DNA of 16,742 nt from Planctomycetota bacterium. Lineage in GTDB: Bacteria; Planctomycetota; Brocadiia; SM23-32. The notes beneath the pieces are model-generated. The model made no database searches. It saw only the letters and a list, made by a program, of their open reading frames with translations, and was not told the DNA's origin. The translations under genes and the position numbers were made by a program. The stretch lies in the NCBI GenBank assembly GCA_030604585.1, contig JAUVVP010000001.1, positions 1 to 16,742 of the forward strand, read 5' to 3'. This document shows, in pieces, positions 7,674 to 13,681 of the stretch (position 1 is its first letter; the number at the start of each line of letters is the position of its first letter).

Positions 7674-8759
7674 ATGGATGCACGAGCCACACGGCGGAGA
7701 GCGCGTGGGCGTGGCAAACCCTACGCCCTCATCTACGGCATCTTGCGGGACGGCTGGAGCGGGGCGGCTTCCGCACCGGGGGCGGCGGAAGCAGAACCCC
7801 CTCAGCACGACCGGCCCGAGTTGATACGGTTCTGCCGGCGCCTAGGAGGCATTCCGAAGACCTGGTCGGGCCGGCGGGCGGCCGACGCCGTCGGGGACGC
7901 CGTGGCGCAGATGGCGAAGGAGTCCGGAAGCTCCCCGGCGGAGGTCCGCGCCGTCCTGCTGGGCTTCTGTGCCGACGACAGCCCCGGCGCTCTCTGCGGC
8001 CCGATTCCGCTCTGCGCCGAGTGTCCGGTGGCCGACTACTGCGACCATCCCGACCGCCGGCCGACTATCAAGGACCTGCCGGCGACCGAACGGCCGCGCG
8101 AGCGGCTGCTCGAGGCCGGCGAGGAACACCTCAGCGACGTGGAGCTGCTGGCCATTATCATCCGCTCCGGCTCGCAGGAGGCGACCGCCCTGGAGCTTGC
8201 CGCCCGCCTGCTCAGCAAGTTCGGCAGCTTCCGCCGGCTGGCCGCCTGCACGGTCGGGGAGCTGACGCAGGTGCACGGCATCGGCCCGGCCAAGGCAGCC
8301 CAGATCAAGGCCGCCCTCGCCATCGCCCGCCGCTACGCCGGCGAGAAGATGCCGCCCGGCACCGCCGTCACCGGCAGCGAACAGCTCTTCCGCCACATGC
8401 GCGAGAAGCTCTACGGGCTCAAGAAAGAGCACTTCTACTCCCTGCTGCTCGACACCAAGCACCGCATAATCCGCCAGGAACGGGTGGCTGTCGGCTCGCT
8501 AAATGAGAGCGTCGTCCATCCGCGAGAGGTCTTCCAGTCGGCCATACGCGAGAGCGCGGCTAAGGTCATCTTCGTCCACAACCATCCCAGCGGCAATCCC
8601 GAGCCCAGCCCCCAGGACCGCCAGCTCACAGCCCGCCTGTGCGAGGTCGGCAGCCTGATGGGCATCCCGGTGATCGACCATCTTATCATTGGAGACGAGA
8701 CCTACTTCAGCTTCGCCGAACACGGGCTGCTCGGGCGGCCGGGCGCTGCGCCCAAGTGA
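7674..8759 (+). CDS. radC: RadC/JAB-domain protein with N-terminal four-cysteine extension
   Basis: Residues about 131-361 are a complete RadC: the usual family start IKDLP..ERPRERLL (132-146), a helix-hairpin-helix (HGIGPAKA, 201-208), and the JAMM metalloprotease-like site with Glu278 (GSLNES), HNH (302-304), Ser312 and Asp315 in the H-x-H-x7-S-x2-D pattern. RadC biochemistry is unclear; an old repair role is disputed. The first 130 residues are extra compared with ordinary RadC proteins of about 220-230 residues. They include Cys108, Cys114, Cys117 and Cys123 (C-x5-C-x2-C-x5-C), very like the C-x6-C-x2-C-x5-C iron-sulfur loop that ends endonuclease III and MutY, with LCAECPVADYC echoing that loop. 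The ATG is immediately after the lipoprotein TGA; no strong ribosome binding site is seen, so coupling is likely. The kinase gene follows after 27 bases. Confidence 0.92.
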   Translation: MDARATRRRARGRGKPYALIYGILRDGWSGAASAPGAAEAEPPQHDRPELIRFCRRLGGIPKTWSGRRAADAVGDAVAQMAKESGSSPAEVRAVLLGFCADDSPGALCGPIPLCAECPVADYCDHPDRRPTIKDLPATERPRERLLEAGEEHLSDVELLAIIIRSGSQEATALELAARLLSKFGSFRRLAACTVGELTQVHGIGPAKAAQIKAALAIARRYAGEKMPPGTAVTGSEQLFRHMREKLYGLKKEHFYSLLLDTKHRIIRQERVAVGSLNESVVHPREVFQSAIRESAAKVIFVHNHPSGNPEPSPQDRQLTARLCEVGSLMGIPVIDHLIIGDETYFSFAEHGLLGRPGAAPK

Positions 8760-8786
8760 CCCGGAGGCGGCGCAAGTGCATCGCTC

Positions 8787-10274
8787 ATGTTTCAGGACTG
8801 GGGCATGGAGCTGACAAAGGAACCGGACAGGCGCGACGAACTGCTAAAGGGGTTCGAGGACTACCTGCGGCGCGAGGCAGACCGGGTCTTCCAGCTGGGG
8901 CGGGCCATCACAGCCGGCCGGGCGCCCGCCCGCGTTGACTGCATGGGCGGCATCGCGGATTACAGCGGGTCGGTCGTCTTCGAAGGCCCGCTGCGACGGG
9001 CCGCCGTGGCCGCCTTCCCACCGCGGGACGACATGCTCCTTCAGGCCCTCAGCGTCTCCGCCGACGCGGACGACGAACCGCGGCGCGCGCAGTTCGACCT
9101 CCGCGCCTTCCGGGATGGCGACGGCCAGATGAAGAGCTATGAGGAACTGAGCGCCCTGTTCGCCCGTGACCCGGAGGCGGCGTGGTCCGCCAACGTCCTC
9201 GGCGCCGTGGCCGTGCTTGAGAAGGAGGGCCTGCACCGGTTCGAGCATGGGGGCAGCTTCCTGCTCTGGCGGGACCTGCCCCTCGGGGCCGGCGTGGGCA
9301 GCAGCGCCGCCATGCAGGTGGCCGCCATGTTCGCCCTGGCAGAAGGACTGGGGCTGAAGGTGCCCGGCGTGCGCCTGTCCGCCCTGGCCCAGGCAGTCGA
9401 GAACAACGTGGTCGGGGCGCCCTGCGGCATCATGGACCAGGTCACCTCCGCCCTGGGCGAGGCGGGCAAGCTGCTCGCCCTGCGCTGCCAGCCGCCCGCG
9501 GGGAGCGCGGCCGACCCGTGCGAGCTGCTCGGCCAGCACGAGCTGCCGCCCGGCGTGAAGGTCTTCGGCATCAACAGCCGCGTCCACCACAGCGTGGCCG
9601 GCACGGCCTACGCCACCGCCCGCATCAGCGCCTTCATGGGGCTGGAGATCATCCTCACCGAGAAGCAGAAGCGCGCCGAACCCATCGCCGAGGCCGACGC
9701 CTACCTCTGCAACATCGAGCCGCGCAGGTACGTGGAGCAGTTCCGCCACCTGATACCCGAGCGGATGACCGGCGCAGATTTCCTCGACCGCTTCGGCGAG
9801 ACGACCGACCCCGTGACCACCGTGGACCCCGGCGCGACCTACTGCGTGCGCGCCGGCACGGACCACCCCGTCTTCGAGAACTACCGCGTGCAGGCGTTCA
9901 TCGAGTGCATGGACCGCGCGCACGCGGGCGACCGGACCGCGCTGGTCGAGGCCGGCGGCCTCATGTTCGCCAGCCACTGGTCCTACGGCTGGAACTGCGG
10001 GCTCGGCTGCGAGGAAACGGACCTGCTGGCCCGCCTGGTCAGGGAAAGGGGCCCCGAACGGGGGCTCTACGGGGCCAGGATATCGGGCGGCGGCTCCGGA
10101 GGCACGGTGGCCGTCCTGGCCGAGGCCGACGCCGAGGAGGCCGTGCGCGAGGTCGCCGCCGAGTACGAGGCGCGGACGGGCCGGAAGGCCGACGTCTTCG
10201 CCGGCACAAGCCCCGGCGCCTACGCCTTCGGCCCGCGCCGCTACCGACCGGGGAAGGAAGCCGCCGGTGAATAA
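8787..10274 (+). CDS. GHMP sugar kinase, L-arabinokinase (ARA1)-like
   Basis: This 495-residue protein has the three GHMP-kinase motifs: substrate/N-terminal motif APARVDCMGGIADYSGS (46-62), ATP loop LPLGAGVGSSAAM (164-176) and ISGGGSGGTVAVL (432-444), plus the probable catalytic Asp217 in GAPCGIMDQ (210-218). The wording is unusually close to the kinase half of plant L-arabinokinase ARA1 as I recall it: MGGIADYSG, VENNVVGAPCGIMDQ, the C-N-x-x-P-x-R-Y segment (308-315), DPVTTVD, R-A-x-T-x-HP-x-x-EN-x-RV-x-AF (355-371), and GTSPGAYAFG. Galactokinase proper has GEHTDYN-type wording in motif 1, which is absent. A sugar-1-kinase acting on L-arabinose, galactose or a similar sugar is inferred; the exact substrate cannot be read off. 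Start is uncertain: GGAGG lies 19 bases before ATG 8787, and Met7 (8805) is an alternative. The 3' end overlaps the next gene by 8 bases. Confidence 0.85.
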   Translation: MFQDWGMELTKEPDRRDELLKGFEDYLRREADRVFQLGRAITAGRAPARVDCMGGIADYSGSVVFEGPLRRAAVAAFPPRDDMLLQALSVSADADDEPRRAQFDLRAFRDGDGQMKSYEELSALFARDPEAAWSANVLGAVAVLEKEGLHRFEHGGSFLLWRDLPLGAGVGSSAAMQVAAMFALAEGLGLKVPGVRLSALAQAVENNVVGAPCGIMDQVTSALGEAGKLLALRCQPPAGSAADPCELLGQHELPPGVKVFGINSRVHHSVAGTAYATARISAFMGLEIILTEKQKRAEPIAEADAYLCNIEPRRYVEQFRHLIPERMTGADFLDRFGETTDPVTTVDPGATYCVRAGTDHPVFENYRVQAFIECMDRAHAGDRTALVEAGGLMFASHWSYGWNCGLGCEETDLLARLVRERGPERGLYGARISGGGSGGTVAVLAEADAEEAVREVAAEYEARTGRKADVFAGTSPGAYAFGPRRYRPGKEAAGE

Positions 10275-10458
10275 GCTCAGCCTGCTCAGGGCCATCTACG
10301 AGGCCATCCGGTGGGACAAGCTGTATGAGGCCCTGCCCGAGGTAAGCCGCCGGCAGGTGGACGAGCTCTTCCGGGAACTGCGCGAAGCGCTGGGAGATGT
10401 CGCCGAGGCGCCGGAGGAGCTGGCGGCGAAGGTCGCCGGCGGCGAGGCCCTGCTCTAG
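10267..10458 (+). CDS. N-terminal domain of an RNase HI-family gene, ending at in-frame TAG
   Basis: A GTG start at 10267 overlaps the kinase stop (TAA, 10272-10274) and has a good ribosome binding site, GGAAGGAAG (10252-10260), so translation coupling is likely. The 63-residue product is mostly charged and helical in character (e.g. VSRRQVDELFRELREAL) with no signal peptide or known motif. It ends in GGEALL followed by TAG, and the same frame continues without another stop into a complete RNase H domain. I read this as the first part of one gene of 588 bases, interrupted by the amber codon. On its own it would be an uncharacterised small protein. Confidence 0.7.
   Translation: MNKLSLLRAIYEAIRWDKLYEALPEVSRRQVDELFRELREALGDVAEAPEELAAKVAGGEALL
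10456..10458 (+). other. In-frame amber codon splitting the RNase HI-family gene
   Basis: Reading frame 1 gives GCC CTG CTC TAG TGC GAC GGT GCA, that is A-L-L-stop-C-D-G-A. RNase HI proteins typically have an aromatic residue, often Tyr, just before the DGASRGNPG strand, and TAC or TAT to TAG is a single change. The next base is T, which does not favour readthrough by known rules. TAG is an ordinary stop elsewhere here: it ends amrS (12001-12003) and the minus-strand gene at 16625-16627. Confidence 0.85.
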
Positions 10459-10854
10459 TGCGACGGTGCATCCAGGGGCAACCCCGGCCCGGCGGGCATC
10501 GGCATGGTGCTGACCACGCCCGAGGGGGAGGAAGTGCTCGCCTGGGGCGCGGCCATCGGCCGGGCCACCAACAACGTGGCCGAGTACCGCGCCGCCATCG
10601 AAGGGCTCAAGAATGCGCTCGAACTGAAGGTGCGGCGCGTCCGCCTGCTGTCGGACAGCGAGCTGCTGGTGCGCCAGCTCGAAGGCGCCTACAAGGTCAA
10701 GAGCCCGAAGCTGAAGCCCCTCCACGGCGAGCTGACGGCCCTCCTCGCCCGGCTCGACTCCTGGGAAGCCCGCCACGTCGCCCGCGACCAGAACCTCAGG
10801 GCCGACGCCCTCGCCGCCCGGTATGCCAAGGCGGCCAAGGCCGGCCCCCAATGA
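10459..10854 (+). pseudogene. RNase HI-family catalytic domain downstream of the in-frame TAG
   Basis: This segment encodes 131 residues of a full ribonuclease HI fold, an enzyme that cleaves RNA in RNA-DNA hybrids. It opens with CDGASRGNPGPAGIG, whose Asp (bases 10462-10464) is the first catalytic residue. The others are visible too: Glu in NNVAEYRAA, Asp in LLSDSELL, and the last Asp in NLRADALA. No start codon lies between TAG (10456-10458) and the catalytic Asp; the first ATG is 10504 and GTG 10507, both of which would drop that residue and the first strand. So an active enzyme needs readthrough, a suppressor tRNA, or a sequence without this TAG. The domain shows no other sign of decay: no frameshift, and all four acidic residues kept. 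It stops at TGA 10852-10854, 114 bases before the preferred amrS start. Confidence 0.82.
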
Positions 10855-10968
10855 ATCCCGCCTCGCAGAAGGAACGCCGGTGGAGCTCAGGCGCCCCCGC
10901 CTCCGTTCTCTGGCCGCAGGACAGGATGCAGACGGCCGCATACAATGGCCCAGGAGGATCGCAGGCCG

Positions 10969-12003
10969 ATGACGGGCACTGGGGACCAGGAAGGCTGGGG
11001 CTTTGCCGAGGCCATGCCGCACGGCCGAGTCAGGTGCCTGGCCTGCCAGCGAGGATGCATCCTGGCCGAGGACGATCTCGGCTTCTGCCGCGTCAGAGCG
11101 AACCGAGGCGGCAAGCTCGCCCCGCTCTCCTACGGGCGCGTGGCGGCGCTGCACCTGGCCAACGTCGAGCGCAAGCCCCTCTTCCATTTCCACCCTGGGC
11201 AGGTCATGCTCTCGGTGGGCAGCCTGGGGTGCAACTTCCGCTGTCCCGGCTGCCAGAACCGGGAGCTTGCCCACGCCGACGCCCCGGGCGAGCTGTCCGC
11301 CGTCAGGTACCTCCGCCCGGAAGCGCTCGTCCGCAAAGCGGTCGAGCTGGGACTGCTGGGCATCAGTTGGACCTACAACGAGCCGGCCATCTGGTTCGAG
11401 TACACGCTCGACGGGGCGCGGCTGGCGAAACTCGAGGGCCTGGCGACGAACTACGTGACGAACGGCTCCCTGACGCCGCAGGCGCTGGACCAGATCGGCC
11501 CCTACCTCGATGCCTATCGCGTGGACATCAAGGGGTTCTCCGAGGAGACCTACGCGCGCGTCGCGAACTTTCCGGAGTTCCGCGGCATCCTCGAAGTCGC
11601 CGAACGGGCGAGGCACAAGTGGGGCATGCACGTCGAGTGCGTCACGAACGTCATCCCCACCATGAACGACGGCGACGATGAGCTGCGAGGCATCGCCGAG
11701 TGGATCGCGACGGCCCTCGGGCCGGAGACGCCGTGGCACGTGACGCGTTTCGCCCCGCACGGCGATTTCGCCCACCTGCCCCCTACCCCGCTGAGCACCC
11801 TTGAACGCGCTCACCGGATAGGCCGGGAGGCGGGATTGCACTTCGTGTACCTCGGCAACGTCCCCGGCCACCCCGCCGAGAACACCTACTGCCCCGCGTG
11901 CGGAGAACTGTTGATCAAACGCACCGGCCTGATGGCGGCAGAATCCCGCCTGCGAGACGGCGCATGCCCCGAATGCGGCCGCGTGCTGCCCGGGAAGTGG
12001 TAG
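10969..12003 (+). CDS. amrS: AmrS, AmmeMemoRadiSam-system radical SAM enzyme
   Basis: A 344-residue radical SAM protein of the AmrS family (formerly annotated as pyruvate formate-lyase activase-like). The Fe-S motif is C-x3-C-x2-C at Cys88, Cys92 and Cys95 (LGCNFRCPGCQN). The N-terminal cysteines 23, 26, 30 and 40 and the segment NVERKPLFHFHPG (65-77) are family features; most members have an I-E-K-K-P version. The C-terminal CPACG and CPECG pairs form a rubredoxin-like zinc knuckle. The biological substrate of AmrS is not established; it is usually encoded with AmrA (MEMO1-like) and AmrB, neither of which is here. I chose ATG 10969 because AGGAGG (10952-10957) lies 11 bases upstream; ATG 10945, eight codons earlier, has no ribosome binding site but cannot be excluded. 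It ends in TAG and is the last gene of the rightward run. Confidence 0.88.
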   Translation: MTGTGDQEGWGFAEAMPHGRVRCLACQRGCILAEDDLGFCRVRANRGGKLAPLSYGRVAALHLANVERKPLFHFHPGQVMLSVGSLGCNFRCPGCQNRELAHADAPGELSAVRYLRPEALVRKAVELGLLGISWTYNEPAIWFEYTLDGARLAKLEGLATNYVTNGSLTPQALDQIGPYLDAYRVDIKGFSEETYARVANFPEFRGILEVAERARHKWGMHVECVTNVIPTMNDGDDELRGIAEWIATALGPETPWHVTRFAPHGDFAHLPPTPLSTLERAHRIGREAGLHFVYLGNVPGHPAENTYCPACGELLIKRTGLMAAESRLRDGACPECGRVLPGKW

Positions 12004-12034
12004 CCGACCTTGCCGGTCGAGTCGCCCTTCCCCA

Positions 12035-12149
12035 TGTCATCCTGAGGCGCGGTCACAGATAGCGCCGAAGGATCTGGCCGTTTCGTCCTGCTTCCGGACA
12101 GTACGCTACGGACAGATCCTTCGCGACTGAGAGGTCGCTCAGGATGACA
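12035..12149. repeat. REP-like inverted repeat, TGTCATCCTGAG type
   Basis: The outer arms are TGTCATCCTGAG (12035-12046) and its exact reverse complement CTCAGGATGACA (12138-12149). Inner arms CGAAGGATCTG (12066-12076) and CAGATCCTTCG (12113-12123) are also exact complements, giving a long nested cruciform or RNA hairpin around 12077-12112. The centre has a short direct repeat of CGGACAG. The wording matches the dispersed GTCATCCTGAG..GAAGGATC palindromes common in many environmental genomes. There is no coding capacity. Confidence 0.8.
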
Positions 12150-12154
12150 AGGGT

Positions 12155-12186
12155 AGACGGGCCTGGAGTGGGCCTGGGCCCCGTCT
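12155..12186. other. Stem-loop next to the REP-like element
   Basis: AGACGGG (12155-12161) pairs perfectly with CCCGTCT (12180-12186) around an 18-base G-rich loop. It begins six bases after the REP-like element. No T-run follows on either strand, so terminator function is unproven; it may be part of the repeat unit. Confidence 0.35.
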
Positions 12187-12255
12187 CGCTAGCGTGCGGC
12201 CGTCGGGCATGCGCTCTTGCTTGATCACTCTCCCGCCTCCTGCCAGCCAGACGCG

Positions 12256-12295
12256 TGTCATCCCGGGTCCCGCGAGGGCGGGACTTGGAATGACA
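12256..12295. repeat. Second REP-like hairpin, TGTCATCCCG/GCGGGAC type
   Basis: Left arm TGTCATCCCGGGTCCCGC (12256-12273) and right arm GCGGGACTTGGAATGACA (12278-12295) pair at 15 of 18 positions around a GAGG loop. This resembles the dispersed palindromes with GTCATTCC..GTCCCGC..GCGGGAC..GGAATGAC wording. It shares only its TGTCAT/ATGACA ends with the element at 12035-12149, so the two are different families. Confidence 0.75.
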
Positions 12296-12446
12296 GCATT
12301 CGGCACTGCGCATGGGTGCTCCCATCAGCGCCGATCCGCGGCCCTCTGCGTCGGTCTGTCGGTGGCCTCGACGTCGTGTCGTTGTGGTTATCTCCTCTGT
12401 GCCTCCGTGTTGGACTGACGTTTAGGGTTAGGTCACGCCGCGGAGT

Positions 12447-13559
12447 TCAGTCCTTTGCACCCATGCCGGCCCTCAGGTGGCGGACCAGGAACTCGGCGCC
12501 CGACATCGGCGGCTCCGGCCCGTCCCGGTATAGGACGATGCACTCGACGCCCATGGGCTCCAGCTTCTCCTTGAGGGTCAGGCCGTGGAGCGGGTGGTGG
12601 ATGATGGCGTCCATCGGAGTGTCCGGTCCGACCTCCTTGCCGACGCCGTAGCCCATGTATACCGGCGGATCGTCCGCCGTCGCGTGGGTGATGGGTGCAC
12701 ATTCCTCGTAGAGGGCAACGAGTCGAGGCGCATCGGCCGGTTCGCCTTCCTTGCGGCCGTACATCAGGGCAAAGCTCGGGTGCTCCAACCCCCGCGCCAG
12801 GCCAAGCTGCCGCCAGAAGCGGGGGTCGTAGGAGACCTGACCGCTGTTGACCTGCGCGCATAGGACACGCGTGGACTGGCGCGCGATGGGATCGTCGGCA
12901 TCGGGGTCGGCCAGGTCGTCGTGAAACGCCAACCACAGGCTGATGCCCGCCCCGGCGCTGCCCCCGGAGGCGGCGAAACGCTCCGGGGCCAGGTTGTAGT
13001 CCGCCGCGTGATGGCGCAGGAACTGGAGCGCACGGGCGGCGTCGTGGTAGCAGGCAGGCATGGGATCGGTGCTGATGAACCGGTAGTTGATGGACGCCAC
13101 GGAGATGCCGCGCCGGTGCATGGCCTCGATCAAGCGTCGCTGGACGACGTGCTTGTCGCCGCCGACGAATCCGCCGCCGTGGATGAACACGAGCAGGGGC
13201 GTCGGCGCCTCGGAGTCGGCCAGGTACAGGTCGAGCACGTTGCGCTCGTGCGGGCCGTAGCGGACGTCGGCGTGCGTGGGGGGCACGGGCGGCTGGAGCG
13301 GCTGCTGCTGCCGGCGGCGCTGGAAGAAGGCCGTCGCCTCTTCACGCGTGACCCGGCCGTCGTGGTCGGCGTCCACCCGACGAAACAGCTCCGGCCGGCC
13401 CATCTCGTCCTGCGTGAGGATTCCGTCGCCGTTGCGGTCGAGTCGCCCGAAACGGTCGACCGGAGGGCCTTCGCCGCCGGTCGGCTGGGCGTGAACGCCG
13501 CTGGCGAGGACTGCGGCAAACAGCAGGACGAATGCGAGCACGGTTGCTTCGCGCTTCAT
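12447..13559 (-). CDS. Secreted EF-hand plus alpha/beta-hydrolase (esterase) protein
   Basis: The 370-residue product starts with a signal peptide (MKREATVLAFVLLFAAVL, cleavage probably after AHA-type site at residue 24). Two EF-hand calcium loops follow, DRNGDGILTQDE (41-52) and DADHDGRVTREE (63-74). A Gln/Pro-rich linker leads to an alpha/beta-hydrolase of the hormone-sensitive-lipase/BD-FAE-like type: oxyanion HGGG (127-130), a conserved INYRF stretch, and the nucleophile elbow GGSAG (199-203, Ser201). A late HHP (321-323) is a candidate for the catalytic His region; the acid residue I cannot assign. Esterase activity on an acylated carbohydrate or similar exported substrate is inferred. 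GGAGGAGGAT stands a few bases before the ATG, a strong ribosome binding site. It is downstream of, and on the same strand as, the PEP-CTERM gene, but a possible terminator lies between. Confidence 0.88.
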   Translation of the reverse strand: MKREATVLAFVLLFAAVLASGVHAQPTGGEGPPVDRFGRLDRNGDGILTQDEMGRPELFRRVDADHDGRVTREEATAFFQRRRQQQPLQPPVPPTHADVRYGPHERNVLDLYLADSEAPTPLLVFIHGGGFVGGDKHVVQRRLIEAMHRRGISVASINYRFISTDPMPACYHDAARALQFLRHHAADYNLAPERFAASGGSAGAGISLWLAFHDDLADPDADDPIARQSTRVLCAQVNSGQVSYDPRFWRQLGLARGLEHPSFALMYGRKEGEPADAPRLVALYEECAPITHATADDPPVYMGYGVGKEVGPDTPMDAIIHHPLHGLTLKEKLEPMGVECIVLYRDGPEPPMSGAEFLVRHLRAGMGAKD

Positions 13560-13619
13560 GGTTCATCCTCCTCCGCCCATGGTATCCACCTCAGGGGCCT
13601 TTCGGTAGCGCGAAGCGCG

Positions 13620-13644
13620 AGAAAGCTGACGGCAGGATGCCGTC
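13620..13644 (-). terminator. Possible intrinsic terminator after the PEP-CTERM gene
   Basis: A perfect 7-base stem, GACGGCA (13628-13634) with TGCCGTC (13638-13644), has a three-base loop. Read on the minus strand it is followed by AGCTTTCTC, a short, impure T-run. It begins 38 bases past the PEP-CTERM stop. The stem is good; the T-run is weak. Confidence 0.4.
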
Positions 13645-13681
13645 GTGGTAGGAAACAACGCCACGGCGCCAAGACGCGAAC

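Larger units (their letters stand above)
12004..12446. other. Convergent intergenic region rich in inverted repeats
   Basis: These 443 bases lie between the ends of amrS (+) and the esterase (-). They hold two REP-like elements and one further stem (listed separately). The remaining part, about 12300-12446, has no convincing gene. It includes TCTCCTCTGTGCCTCCGTGT (12390-12409), which resembles dispersed intergenic repeats with ACACGGAGGCACAGAGG wording that I associate with many uncultured-bacterium genomes. No terminator with a T-run is seen for amrS. Confidence 0.6.

Noticed and set aside
10918..10946. Promoter AGGACA-N17-TACAAT before amrS
   Set aside because: The -10 is good, but the predicted transcript start would fall at the ribosome binding site, so it does not fit the chosen start well.
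12421..12432. Telomere-like TTAGGGTTAGG
   Set aside because: Only two units in an ordinary intergenic region; best explained by chance.
12004..12446. CRISPR array or insertion sequence in the repeat-rich gap
   Set aside because: The repeats are palindromes of two different kinds with no regular spacers, and there is no transposase or target duplication.
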